This document shows, one piece after another, positions 42,696-51,910 of a DNA stretch of 64,000 bases. The position numbers were made by a program, and so were the translations under genes. How positions within the stretch are numbered: the first letter of the stretch is position 1; every line of letters begins with the position of its first letter. The notes beneath the pieces are model-generated. The model saw only the letters and a program-made list of their open reading frames with translations, had not been told where the DNA came from and did no database searches. This DNA comes from Clostridia bacterium. Lineage in GTDB: Bacteria; Bacillota; Clostridia; Oscillospirales; CAG-272. The DNA lies in assembly GCA_017942005.1 (NCBI GenBank), contig JAGAVJ010000021.1, positions 116,766 to 180,765 on the forward strand, in the 5' to 3' direction.

Positions 42696-45311
42696 TCAAG
42701 CCTCTGTATGCATTTCTTTTGATACGACAAGTGCTCCTTGCCGTACCCGGACAAAGACGGCGTCTCCTTTTCCAAAAGACCCACACAGAATTCCATCTGT
42801 CAGAGGTGTCTCTATTTCGTCGGCGATTATACGGCGGATGGGACGCGCACCAAACGCAGCTGCCTGTAACATGGCATGTTCCGCAAGCACTCGAACGGCA
42901 GGTTCTGTGACATGCAGGGTAATGTTGTTTTCTGCGGCGCGGAGAACGGCATTGTTGATTTCCAGGCGGCAGATTTCTGTAATGCTGTCTTTTGACAGCG
43001 GTGCGAAGGGAATGACCGCGTCAAAACGGTTGAGAAACTCCACAGGGAACACATCGCGCAAGGATTGTGGTATAATATTTTCCTGCAAGGAAGAGGCTGC
43101 CGTGTCGCTTTCTGCGGTAAAACCGACGGCGGCGGTATGCTTTTCTTTTGTCCCTGCATTGGTTGTCATCACAATTATGGTATGTCGGAAATCCACACCG
43201 CGTCCATGACTGTCGGTCAGGTGGCCTTCATCCAGCATTTGCAAAAACAAATGCAGTACATCGGGATGCGCCTTTTCAATTTCATCAAACAGCAATAGAG
43301 AAAACGGCTTGTGGTGTACCGCTTCTGTCAGCGTACCGCCTGCATCGTAACCGACATAGCCAGGCGGTGCGCCGATCAAAGCAGAAACGGCGTGCTTTTC
43401 CATATATTCGGACATATCAAAGCGAATCAGCCGGTCGCCTGTACCAAAGACCGCATTTGCCAGAGCCTTGCAGAGCGCGGTTTTCCCAACACCCGTCGGT
43501 CCGTAAAATAAAAAGGATGCGGCAGGACGATTTGCATCGCGCATTCCCACACGCAGACGGCGGTATGCGGCAGCAGTACGGGAAATGGCATCCGGTTGTC
43601 CGATGACTGATGCAGAAAGGACGGATTCCAGTGAGGAAAGATCGCTCGATTCCTCTGCATCCGGATGTGCGCAGGCGGGAATGCCGGTGCGCAGGGTGAC
43701 GACAGCGGCGATATCGTCCGGCGTCACAGATATCGACTGCTGCATGGATGTGGGTGGACATATCAGCGTTGATGTGGGCGCGGCGGCGCTGTGCATGATC
43801 TCTTCCGCTTTGGCAAGATCGCCGTGCGATAGGGCTTGATCCCGCTGGTAAAGCGGATGGCTTTGTCTGTTTGTGTCCGGTACGGTATTGTTTTTCATGC
43901 ATCGCTCGGAGCATTCCAGACGTTTTGCTGCACAGGCATCGTCCAAAAGATCAATGGCTTTGTCCGGCAGATAGAAATCAGGGAGATAGCGGACGCTGTA
44001 CTGAATCGCGGCTGACAGCGTTTCATCCGGAATGGAAATTTTATGATGTGCTTCCATTTTGGGGCGGACGGCAGACAGCATGACGAATGCGGTATCGGCG
44101 TCCGGTTCTTCAACGGCAACAGTCTGAAACCGCCTTGCCATGGCAGCGTCCGCTTCAATGGTACGGCGGTATTCTGTACGTGTTGTCGCGCCGATAAACC
44201 GGAATGCGCCGCGGGAGAGCGCAGGCTTTAATAAATTGGCAGCATCCATGGCGCCTTCTGCTGCACCCGCTCCCATCAGCATATGGATTTCGTCCAGAAA
44301 GAGAATCACATCCGGATGCGCTGCACAATAATGGATGACGGAGCGCAGCCGTTCTTCAAAGTCTCCGCGGTATTTTGCACCGGCGACCAGCGCCCCTAAA
44401 TCCAAAGACAGGATTCTTGTATCCCGCAGCATATCCGGAACTTCGTTTGTCACAATGCGATGTGCAAGTCCCTCTACAATGGCAGTTTTTCCGACCCCTG
44501 CTTCTCCGATGAGGCAGGGGTTATTTTTCTGGCGGCGCATCAGGATTCGTATCACCTGTGCAGTTTCTCTGTCACGCCCAACGGTCGGATTTCTGCTGTA
44601 CGTTTCTTCTTCCATGGCATCGGCGGTCATATCGTGCAGATACTGTTCTGGGGAGACGGCGTGTGCCGCATTGTCGGTTTGCGGCGCTGCTTTTTTCGCT
44701 GTATCAGAGGAACCTCTCTTTTTTTCGGCTTCTTTTGACAGGATGCTGGTTTCTGCTGTGACGGCAGAGAGAAAGGAAAGAATATCGCCGTACAGCTCGT
44801 GCATGGGAACATTCTGTGCAGAGATCATATGTGCGGCAACGGAATCTGTTTCGCACAAAAGCGCAAACAAAAGGTGTTCTGTTCCGATACAGGCATTTTT
44901 CATATCGTCATCACCGACTGCCGGAAACCGTTTTGCTTCTTCCTCTGCGCGTAAAAGAATGCGGTGGAGCATGGGGGTCTGTTTGCGGCTTGCGTCGTGT
45001 GCAGGTGCGGTATTTTCTGCTGTTATTCTCCGAGGCGGCTGTGTGTTTTCATAAACTGCCATTTGATCGCGGATGCCTTTTTCCGTAATGCCATGGGCGA
45101 AAAGAAGACGTGCGGCGATACAACGCTCCTTTGGTGCGTCGGTTGTATTTTTATTGAAATTTTCTGACGCAGCAGTACATTCTGTGGTCAAAAGAGATAA
45201 AAGAAGGTGTTCTGTTCCAATATATGCATGGTGGTATTCTTCAGAAATCCGTGCGGCGTTATGCAAAACCGCTTCTGCCGCGGGAGTAAAAAGGGTATCC
45301 AGTTTGATCAT
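42696..45311 (-). CDS. ClpC-like AAA+ ATPase
   Basis: 871 residues. Two N-terminal Clp repeats (YIGTEHLLLSLL near residue 30, CIGTEHLLFALL near 143), then AAA-1 with GEAGVGKT and ILFLDEIHMLMGAG, and AAA-2 with GPTGVGKT and LLLFDEIEKAHPDV. AAVGFTAE supplies the VGF tripeptide used by ClpC to dock on ClpP. The linker between AAA modules is short and lacks a clear UVR motif, and ctsR-mcsA-mcsB are not beside it. It may be a second, divergent ClpC. Start: ATG 45311, or TTG 45317; neither has a good ribosome site. Confidence 0.88.
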   Translation of the reverse strand: MIKLDTLFTPAAEAVLHNAARISEEYHHAYIGTEHLLLSLLTTECTAASENFNKNTTDAPKERCIAARLLFAHGITEKGIRDQMAVYENTQPPRRITAENTAPAHDASRKQTPMLHRILLRAEEEAKRFPAVGDDDMKNACIGTEHLLFALLCETDSVAAHMISAQNVPMHELYGDILSFLSAVTAETSILSKEAEKKRGSSDTAKKAAPQTDNAAHAVSPEQYLHDMTADAMEEETYSRNPTVGRDRETAQVIRILMRRQKNNPCLIGEAGVGKTAIVEGLAHRIVTNEVPDMLRDTRILSLDLGALVAGAKYRGDFEERLRSVIHYCAAHPDVILFLDEIHMLMGAGAAEGAMDAANLLKPALSRGAFRFIGATTRTEYRRTIEADAAMARRFQTVAVEEPDADTAFVMLSAVRPKMEAHHKISIPDETLSAAIQYSVRYLPDFYLPDKAIDLLDDACAAKRLECSERCMKNNTVPDTNRQSHPLYQRDQALSHGDLAKAEEIMHSAAAPTSTLICPPTSMQQSISVTPDDIAAVVTLRTGIPACAHPDAEESSDLSSLESVLSASVIGQPDAISRTAAAYRRLRVGMRDANRPAASFLFYGPTGVGKTALCKALANAVFGTGDRLIRFDMSEYMEKHAVSALIGAPPGYVGYDAGGTLTEAVHHKPFSLLLFDEIEKAHPDVLHLFLQMLDEGHLTDSHGRGVDFRHTIIVMTTNAGTKEKHTAAVGFTAESDTAASSLQENIIPQSLRDVFPVEFLNRFDAVIPFAPLSKDSITEICRLEINNAVLRAAENNITLHVTEPAVRVLAEHAMLQAAAFGARPIRRIIADEIETPLTDGILCGSFGKGDAVFVRVRQGALVVSKEMHTEA

Positions 45312-45394
45312 CCCCAATCATTTGCTTTCTTTTAGCATACCGCGCAGGGCACCCAAATATGCGCATGAATGGGGAGAAATCGGAAAAAAATCGG

Positions 45395-45928
45395 TTATGC
45401 TTCACTGTTTTCGGAAATGATAATGCCATTGCGCAGAAGTTCTGCACCAAGCTGTGAGAAGAACGGTTCTTGATAATCTACAATCAGGGCATGTATCTGT
45501 GTGGCGGTCGTATGATAGTAAATCACCGCAGTTTCGCGGGCCGGCCATGAAGCCGTATGGTTATGATACCGCAGAGGATGCGGAAAGGGATGTTCTTTTG
45601 GTCCTTTGCACGGTATTTTTATGTCACAAATATATCGGATATCAAGATCAAATACCAGCTGTCGTTTTCCAAACAGAATGCGTTCTACACGGAAAAAACG
45701 GTCGGACACGCAGTATTCATAGGATACCATACCGAACCGGAATAAAAATGCAAAAGCGGCGAGGATGAGTCCCCATGCGAGAATTTTAAAGCAGAACAGG
45801 CTTGCAGAGGAAATCAGCGGTGTCACCATAAGCAAAATGACGATACCGGATGCGAGCAGGGATAAAGAGAAGAGCAGGGTTCTGCCAATGAATTTTTTCG
45901 GTTGAAAACGCAGATAACGGTTTGTCAT
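45395..45928 (-). CDS. two-helix membrane protein of unknown function
   Basis: 177 residues. Two hydrophobic helices (LLFSLSLLASGIVILLMV and LAWGLILAAFAFLFRFG) near the N-terminus, then about 100 residues with beta character (YCVSDRFFRVERILFGKRQ), like a PH-type domain of bacterial membrane proteins. It is 83 bases from the ClpC-like gene on the same strand, upstream of it. I do not recognise a family. No strong ribosome site. Confidence 0.55.
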   Translation of the reverse strand: MTNRYLRFQPKKFIGRTLLFSLSLLASGIVILLMVTPLISSASLFCFKILAWGLILAAFAFLFRFGMVSYEYCVSDRFFRVERILFGKRQLVFDLDIRYICDIKIPCKGPKEHPFPHPLRYHNHTASWPARETAVIYYHTTATQIHALIVDYQEPFFSQLGAELLRNGIIISENSEA

Positions 45929-46003
45929 AGGTGATTTATGGGGAAAACTTTTTTATAAAAAAGATTTTCCCCAAACCCCTTTCAAAAAATTTCATAGGGG
46001 ACA
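45925..46003 (+). repeat. dispersed hairpin element, copy 4
   Basis: GGGGAAAACTTTTTT and AAAAAAGATTTTCCCC form the stem, right flank AAACCCCTTTCAAAAAATTTC. It lies between two minus-strand genes, downstream of the alpha-galactosidase. Confidence 0.75.
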
Positions 46004-46040
46004 AATTCAAACAAAATTTTTAAAATTTTGAGGGATGAAA

Positions 46041-48005
46041 TTACAGCGCTGCGATTGTGTAGAACCACACCGCGCCGCTGCGTTTTTCCAGTGAGAGCGG
46101 GATCCCTTCCTCCAGCTGTGCGCCGGTCAGCTGCATCATATCTCCGGTTTCCATATTCTCAAAGAAATATACGGCATCGGGGTCATGTGTCACCATGTGC
46201 AGAAGGAACGGTTCTTCTTCTGTTTTTGCATATCGTATGATCTGTACAAAGCCGTCGCCTGCATCCGGGTCGTCAAACTGCATGGCGTAATACTGTGTCG
46301 GGTCGGCATTGCATGCGGTCAGCGGATAATAATCTGCACGCAGCTCCAGTTCCGCAGCGCGCCGCCAGATGGGAAGCATGACGGAAGCGGTTTCGTACTC
46401 TTCTTCCGGTGCGTCGTAGGTGGTCATATTGGTCAATGCGGGGGCAAGTGCGCAGTGGAACGCGAAACGGTCGACCAGACGGGATGCATTGTTGATATAC
46501 ATTCCGTTTTCGTCATCCCAGCTCATATTATGTGCACGGAAATAGGGAATCCATTCAAACATCAGCCGATGCTGCTTATGCTTAATCGGGTGGTTTCCGT
46601 AGCCGACATCCGTATAGTGCAGCGGGACGGCACGGCGCATGGTATCAAGGTCATTGCGTCTTCCGCCGGATGCGCAGGAATCAATCCACAGACCGGGATT
46701 GCGGTCAAGCAGTGTGTCCCAATAGCGCAGATACCCTTGTACATGCAGATTTTCAAGCGCACCGATACGGTCTTCCGCTTCATACTGTTCCCAATATTCC
46801 GCCGGAGAAAAATTGAAATCCTGCCGGTAAATACGGACATGGAAGGATTTGATCAAATGATCCACATGGTCAATCAGCCAGTCGCATGCCGCAGGATTGC
46901 CGAGATTGAACAGTGCATTGACGGAATCGTTAGTAAATAGCCATTCTGGATGGTGATCGTAAATCCAGGTATTCTTTTGTACCCGTTCCGGCTCAAACCA
47001 GAGGAGCAGCTGCACATCACGGTCGTCACACGCCTGTCCGATTTCGGAAAGCGTCCCCGGGAACCGATTTAAATCGGCTTCCCATGTTCCGGTATGCGGC
47101 CATTCTCCATTGCATGGATACCAACCCGCATCAATCCACCAGATATCGGGTTTCATGCCGCGTGCGATATATTGGTGAAGTCCTTTGATCTGATGCTCTG
47201 TGGTTGTCCCGGTAAATTCCGGACCGCCGTCGCAGAAAACATGCATGCAAAGCTTTGGCGGAAGAGGACTGCCGTTTTCTTTGGGCAGAATGTGCGCAAA
47301 GTAAAACTGGCGCCAGGCGTTGCGTCCGCGTACCGTGTTTCCTGCGTATGCCTGCATGGTCACGCGCGGGGTACGGATAACCTCTCCCGGCAGAATGGAC
47401 ATGTGGCATCGGCGCTGTCCGACAGAAAGGGAAACGCCGTCACGTTCTCCTCTGAAATCCGCCTGCCAGCCGGCGGTAAAGCCGATGGCAAGGTTTACAC
47501 CAAAGCTGTCAAAGGAGAGGCGCATATACGGACCGGCACCGCAGCATGAGGTGCCGCCGAAAGGCGAGAGGGAAACCGAGGCGCCGTTTTCCATACCGGT
47601 TTCCGTGATGGTATAGCCGTCCGGGGTGCAGGTATCACCATTGTTATGCTCTAAAATACAGTTGTTTCCGTGAATGGTACCATTGATGATTTTGATATCG
47701 GAAACAATCGGGGATGCATGATCGGTATCGTTTTCAAAATATGCAATCCAGTCTGTGACGGAAAAGTCACGGTAGATCATCGCCTCAAGGCGGATCAGAA
47801 GACCGCTTGCATGACGTCCTGTGACGGTATATAAAATCACCGATGCATCAATCTGTGTACGCTTGACCTTGGGATGGAAGCTCTCCGGAATTCCCCGATA
47901 CGGAATTCCGTCAATATAAAAAGAGATGGGGCAGCTTTCCGGTTTTTTAAACGGAAAGAGATTGGATTGCAGAGCCATATCGGCAGATGTTGTATGGTTT
48001 TTCAT
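46041..48005 (-). CDS. alpha-galactosidase, GH36-like
   Basis: 654 residues, cytoplasmic (no signal). N-terminal beta-sandwich, then the barrel: KPDIWWIDAGWYPCNG, LLLWFEPERVQ, HVRIYRQDFNFSPAEYW with the nucleophile Asp, and LWIDSCASGGRRNDLDTMRR with the acid/base Asp. It should hydrolyse alpha-galactosides such as melibiose or raffinose after uptake. No transporter gene is adjacent. A promoter at 48121-48149 is followed by two palindromes that look like an operator. ATG 48005 is used; AAAGGA is 16 bases away, longer than usual. Confidence 0.9.
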   Translation of the reverse strand: MKNHTTSADMALQSNLFPFKKPESCPISFYIDGIPYRGIPESFHPKVKRTQIDASVILYTVTGRHASGLLIRLEAMIYRDFSVTDWIAYFENDTDHASPIVSDIKIINGTIHGNNCILEHNNGDTCTPDGYTITETGMENGASVSLSPFGGTSCCGAGPYMRLSFDSFGVNLAIGFTAGWQADFRGERDGVSLSVGQRRCHMSILPGEVIRTPRVTMQAYAGNTVRGRNAWRQFYFAHILPKENGSPLPPKLCMHVFCDGGPEFTGTTTEHQIKGLHQYIARGMKPDIWWIDAGWYPCNGEWPHTGTWEADLNRFPGTLSEIGQACDDRDVQLLLWFEPERVQKNTWIYDHHPEWLFTNDSVNALFNLGNPAACDWLIDHVDHLIKSFHVRIYRQDFNFSPAEYWEQYEAEDRIGALENLHVQGYLRYWDTLLDRNPGLWIDSCASGGRRNDLDTMRRAVPLHYTDVGYGNHPIKHKQHRLMFEWIPYFRAHNMSWDDENGMYINNASRLVDRFAFHCALAPALTNMTTYDAPEEEYETASVMLPIWRRAAELELRADYYPLTACNADPTQYYAMQFDDPDAGDGFVQIIRYAKTEEEPFLLHMVTHDPDAVYFFENMETGDMMQLTGAQLEEGIPLSLEKRSGAVWFYTIAAL

Positions 48006-48071
48006 GCATAAATACCAAAAGTCCTTTCAAAATCGTACCCGGTCGGCGTTTTTAGAATCATTTCCATTCCT

Positions 48072-48101
48072 GGAATAAATTCCGTGCGGGGAATATATTC
48101 C
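48072..48101 (-). promoter_or_regulatory. two-palindrome putative operator of the alpha-galactosidase
   Basis: GGAATAAATTCC (48072-48083) and GGAATATATTCC (48090-48101) are two 12-bp palindromes 18 bp apart centre to centre, just downstream of the expected transcript start. Each is followed by CGTGC on the plus strand. Position and symmetry suit a roadblock repressor. Confidence 0.6.
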
Positions 48102-48120
48102 GTGCCGCCAGCATATATAT

Positions 48121-48149
48121 ATTGTACTACATTTTTATGGGATTTGCAA
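48121..48149 (-). promoter_or_regulatory. SigA promoter of the alpha-galactosidase
   Basis: Minus strand: TTGCAA (48149-48144), 17-bp spacer, TACAAT (48126-48121). Confidence 0.8.
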
Positions 48150-48200
48150 GACATAACGGAAAATCTGCCGTCGTGTTTTTCATAGGAAAAGTCACGATCT

Positions 48201-49301
48201 TTGATTGAAAAAATGGTGCTTATGAGAATTTTAATGTTCATTTTTTCCCTTTTGGTTTCTATATTGCTGCTGGTTCCTGCTTTGGTATGCGGGACAAGCG
48301 GTGAAAAGCAGACAGAAATCGCCGTGCAGAATGCCGTGCAGAATGCAGTGCAGACGGCGTCGCAGGATGGAAGAGAACCGATAACCACAGAGCAGCATCC
48401 AAGTACCGATTCTTCATCCGTTACAGAAATAACTGACGCCGTGGAGCCGACGTCAGAGCCGGGGCTTTCGCCTGTGATCAGCTTTCTGTCCCAGAAGACG
48501 GTTCCGTTTGAAGATCATGGCAGCCAAACGGAAATTGCGCTGGATGCATACGTACAAAGGGTATTGTGGGCGGAGGTTCCGGCATCCTTTTCCGATGAAG
48601 CATGGCGGGCGCTTGCCGTTGCGATTCGGACCTATGCGGTGTACTGCTATCTGCACGGTTTGGTGCTTTCACCGGACAGTGCAGTGTGTTGTGCTTATCT
48701 TACCGAAGAAGACGCTTTGGTCCAATTTGGCGACCGTTACGATCAAATATATCGGAAAGCTGTGTCAGCGGTACAGGATACGGCAGGAGAAGTTTTGTTG
48801 TGGGACGGAACTGCTGCCTGTACCATGTTTCACGCAATGTCGTATCAGAATACCGCATCGGCAGAAGCGGTGCTTGGAAACGCAGTGCCGTATCTGGTAT
48901 CCGTATCGACGCCGGAACCGCAGGACACGTCCGGCATGATAACAGCTGCGGCGTTCAAGGAAGCATCGCTTCAAACGCTTCTGCATGTGGAACAGGCACT
49001 GCCGCTGACCGTAGAAGAAGACGGAGAGGGGCGTGTACAGTCGGTGATGACAGCGGACGGACACCGGATATCCGGAACCGAATTCCGGCAGCGGCTGTCT
49101 CTGCGTTCCACAAATTTTAAAATTGTCATGCAGGATGCATCTTTAGGAGAGCTGTCATTGCAGGTGTTTGGATATGGACATGGCGTCGGTATGAGTCAAT
49201 GGGGCGCGGAGTACATGGCACAGGCGGGAAACAGCTACGGGGAAATTCTTGCACACTATTATCCCGGATGTGAACGCAGCGTAAACTATGTGATTCCATA
49301 A
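48201..49301 (+). CDS. spoIID: SpoIID/LytB-domain protein
   Basis: 366 residues. One N-terminal membrane helix (LMFIFSLLVSILLLVPALV), a Ser/Thr/Glu linker, then the SpoIID domain: LDAYVQRVLWAEVPASF with the catalytic Glu, LAVAIRTYAVY, and the end GYGHGVGMSQWGAEYMAQ. SpoIID cuts glycan strands during engulfment, so spore formation is suggested. The His-Cys zinc motif of some homologues reads MFHAMSYQNTASA here, without Cys. Start uncertain: TTG 48201 has AGGAAAAG 12 bases away; ATG 48213 and 48222 lack sites. Confidence 0.82.
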   Translation: MIEKMVLMRILMFIFSLLVSILLLVPALVCGTSGEKQTEIAVQNAVQNAVQTASQDGREPITTEQHPSTDSSSVTEITDAVEPTSEPGLSPVISFLSQKTVPFEDHGSQTEIALDAYVQRVLWAEVPASFSDEAWRALAVAIRTYAVYCYLHGLVLSPDSAVCCAYLTEEDALVQFGDRYDQIYRKAVSAVQDTAGEVLLWDGTAACTMFHAMSYQNTASAEAVLGNAVPYLVSVSTPEPQDTSGMITAAAFKEASLQTLLHVEQALPLTVEEDGEGRVQSVMTADGHRISGTEFRQRLSLRSTNFKIVMQDASLGELSLQVFGYGHGVGMSQWGAEYMAQAGNSYGEILAHYYPGCERSVNYVIP

Positions 49302-49311
49302 AACGGCATCA

Positions 49312-49340
49312 TTGCTTTTTCTTCCATTTTGTGATATACT
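49312..49340 (+). promoter_or_regulatory. SigA-type promoter of the GT4-CsaB gene
   Basis: TTGCTT (49312-49317), 17-bp spacer, TATACT (49335-49340). Confidence 0.65.
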
Positions 49341-49356
49341 ATATATACACAACGTA

Positions 49357-49412
49357 TGAAAGTTTTTGGGGGGTTCAGGGGGATTTTTTCAAAAATCCCC
49401 CTGAGAATAGAG
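49357..49412 (-). repeat. dispersed hairpin element, copy 5
   Basis: Minus strand: CAGGGGGATTTTTGAAAAAATCCCCCTG as a near-perfect stem (halves CAGGGGGATTTTT and AAAAAATCCCCCTG), right flank AACCCCCCAAAAACTTTCATAC. It sits in the leader of the GT4-CsaB gene, opposite to its direction. Confidence 0.75.
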
Positions 49413-49482
49413 ACATCCCGATTTCTGTTTTGTATACGGTTTACATGGAAACGGAGTTACCATAGAAACGGAGCCAAGGGCG

Positions 49483-51696
49483 ATGAAAATTTTAATGACC
49501 ACAATGAAAATGGATATCGGAGGTGCGGAGACGCATATCCTTGAGCTTGCCAAAGCACTTGTGCGGCGCGGACACAGAGTTACGGTGGCGTCTGCCGGCG
49601 GGATGTTTGTCCCGGAGTTTCAGGCAGCGGGGATTGTGCATGTCATGGCGCCGCTGCACACCAGGCGGCCGGATCAGGTATTGCGGGCAGCATCCATTCT
49701 GCGCCGGCTGATTCGTGACGGCGGATTTGATATCGTGCATGCCCATGCGCGGATTCCGGCGCTTTTGTGTCATCTTTTGTGCAGGCAGTATCATGTGCGT
49801 TTTGTCACCACGGCACATCTGAACTTTCATGTTAATTTTTTATGGAAGCTGCTGTCCAGATGGGGAGAGCGAACGATTGCTGTCAGCGATGATATCAAGC
49901 AGTATCTGATTGACGATTATCATATCTGTGCAGACAATATCTCCGTTACCATCAACGGCATCAATACCGATACCTATACGCCGGATCTGGACGCTTCTTC
50001 TGTCATGGAGGAATTTGGGCTAACCAAAGAGAAGCACCGGATTGTCTGCGTCAGCCGTATGGATGCAGACCGTTCGGAGGCTGCGGTGCAGCTTGCGGAT
50101 ATTGCGCCGCAGCTGTATGCGTTTGACCCCAAAACGGAGATTTTGCTTGTGGGAGAGGGCAATGATTTTGCGCGTGTCAAAGCGCATGCACAAAAAGCAA
50201 ATGCAGCAGTCGGATTTCCGATGGTGCGTCTGACTGGAGCCAGAACGGATATTAACCGTTTGATTGCGGCAGGAGAGGTATTTGTCGGTGTTTCCCGTGC
50301 GGCGCTGGAAGCCATGGCGATGGCAAAGCCGGTTGTCCTTGCAGGAAATCAAGGATATCTTGGCATTTTTACAAAAGATAAATTTGATATCGCATATGAC
50401 AGCAACTTCTGCTGCCGGGACTGTCCACAGACGAATCCTGAAGCGTTGTATCGAGATATCACCACACTGTTGTCGTTCTCTGAAGCGGAAAAAGAAGCGC
50501 TTGGGAAGGATGGCAGAGAGATTATCAAGGAACACTATTCGGTTGCACGCATGGCGCAGGACTATCTCGATCTATATGCGGTGATGCGTCCGTACAAACC
50601 ATTCCGGTATGGAGATTATCTGTTCTGCGGCTACTACGGTTTCCGAAATATGGGTGACGACTCGCTTCTGCGTGCCATGATATCAAACATTCAGCGTATT
50701 GATCCGGATGCCCGTATTACGGTCATGTCGAAGAATCCGAGCGAGACGCGCGCGATTTACGGAACACATGCGATTCATCGCTTTTCTCCGTTTGCGGTGC
50801 TGCACGCCATGCGGCACGGCAAGCTGCTGATCTTCGGCGGAGGAAATCTTTTGCAGGATGGCTCTTCCGCTCGTTCTCTGCTTTACTATACCGCTATTCT
50901 GCATGCTGCAAAACGGTGCGGCTTGAAAATCATGGTGTATGCGAACGGCATTGGACCGCTGCACCTTGAAAAAAGTAAAAAGGCTGCCGCAAAGGCGCTT
51001 TCTTTGGCAGACTGTATTACCCTCAGAGAACAGGATTCTGTGACGGAATGCCAAAAACTGGGTGTGCAGTGTCCCGTCATTTCTTTGACCGCAGATCCGG
51101 CGTTTACCTTAAAGGAAGCCGACCCTACATGGATCGCCCGGATTTGTACCCGCTTCGGCATTCAGGAGCACAAAAAGTATTTTGTGATCGCTCTGCGGGA
51201 CTTTAAAAATCACGCGCAGGAAAATATCCGGTGTGTCGCTGAAATTTGTGATGAAATCCATAAAAGATGGGATTTAACGCCGATCTTTCTGCCGATGCAC
51301 GATCCGCTGGACCGTGCGGTAAACAGAGAAACCGCTGCGCTTTGTACCTGTGAAACGGTGTTTTTGGAAGGCTTGACCGGGAGCGAGATGCTTGGCATTC
51401 TCCGCCGTATGGAGTTTGTCGCTGCCATGCGTCTGCATACTCTGATCTACAGCACGGCGGTTGGTACACCGTCGATGGGACTGGTCTATGACAGAAAACT
51501 GCGTGCGTTTATGGAAACGACCAATCAGCCGTATCTTCTGGATTCAGACGATATCGACCGCACAGCGTTTTTGACATACGCAGAGGAGCTTCTTGACAAA
51601 AAAGAAGAGATACACAATCGTCTGTGTACGCAATTGGAAACGCTGCGTGCGCTGGCATATCATGACGCACAGACTGCGGTGAATTTGGTCAGGTAG
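49483..51696 (+). CDS. fusion of GT4 glycosyltransferase and CsaB polysaccharide pyruvyltransferase
   Basis: 737 residues. Residues 1-375 are a GT-B glycosyltransferase of family 4 (MDIGGAETHILELAKALV, VHAHARIPALL, INGINTDTYTP, VGVSRAALEAMAMAKPVVL). Residues 385-737 are CsaB (GYYGFRNMGDDSLLRAMI, LLIFGGGNLLQDGSS, VYANGIGPL, FVAAMRLHTLIYS). CsaB adds pyruvate ketals to a wall polymer that anchors SLH-domain proteins. A fusion would couple sugar addition and pyruvylation. No SLH gene lies in the window. AAGGGCG precedes the ATG. Both domain calls are secure; the joint function is inferred. Confidence 0.9.
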   Translation: MKILMTTMKMDIGGAETHILELAKALVRRGHRVTVASAGGMFVPEFQAAGIVHVMAPLHTRRPDQVLRAASILRRLIRDGGFDIVHAHARIPALLCHLLCRQYHVRFVTTAHLNFHVNFLWKLLSRWGERTIAVSDDIKQYLIDDYHICADNISVTINGINTDTYTPDLDASSVMEEFGLTKEKHRIVCVSRMDADRSEAAVQLADIAPQLYAFDPKTEILLVGEGNDFARVKAHAQKANAAVGFPMVRLTGARTDINRLIAAGEVFVGVSRAALEAMAMAKPVVLAGNQGYLGIFTKDKFDIAYDSNFCCRDCPQTNPEALYRDITTLLSFSEAEKEALGKDGREIIKEHYSVARMAQDYLDLYAVMRPYKPFRYGDYLFCGYYGFRNMGDDSLLRAMISNIQRIDPDARITVMSKNPSETRAIYGTHAIHRFSPFAVLHAMRHGKLLIFGGGNLLQDGSSARSLLYYTAILHAAKRCGLKIMVYANGIGPLHLEKSKKAAAKALSLADCITLREQDSVTECQKLGVQCPVISLTADPAFTLKEADPTWIARICTRFGIQEHKKYFVIALRDFKNHAQENIRCVAEICDEIHKRWDLTPIFLPMHDPLDRAVNRETAALCTCETVFLEGLTGSEMLGILRRMEFVAAMRLHTLIYSTAVGTPSMGLVYDRKLRAFMETTNQPYLLDSDDIDRTAFLTYAEELLDKKEEIHNRLCTQLETLRALAYHDAQTAVNLVR

Positions 51697-51747
51697 GCAG
51701 TCGATCAATTGAGGTCATCTCAAAAGATATCCTTCATAGAGAAACGT

Positions 51748-51793
51748 GAGGCTGCTGCAAGTTGAAAACTTGCAGCAGCCTCATTTTTATTTT
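51748..51793 (+). terminator. terminator of the GT4-CsaB gene
   Basis: GAGGCTGCTGCAAGTT pairs with AACTTGCAGCAGCCTC, followed by ATTTTTATTTTT. Confidence 0.9.
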
Positions 51794-51846
51794 TGTGGGA
51801 TTTCAGTCATAAAAATAAGAAAAAATAAAAAATTTGGATTTTTCTA

Positions 51847-51875
51847 TTGCATCTTGACGCCGGAGGGTATATAAT
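51847..51875 (+). promoter_or_regulatory. SigA promoter of the 753-residue protein gene
   Basis: TTGCAT (51847-51852), 17-bp spacer, TATAAT (51870-51875), 36 bases before the ATG. Confidence 0.75.
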
Positions 51876-51910
51876 AATACATATCTTTTTAATATTAAAA
51901 GGAGTCCGCT

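Noticed and set aside
48002..48241. 79-codon minus-strand frame ending in an ATGA overlap with the alpha-galactosidase start
   Set aside because: It begins upstream of the -35 of a good promoter (48121-48149) and contains the promoter and operator, so most transcripts could not encode it.
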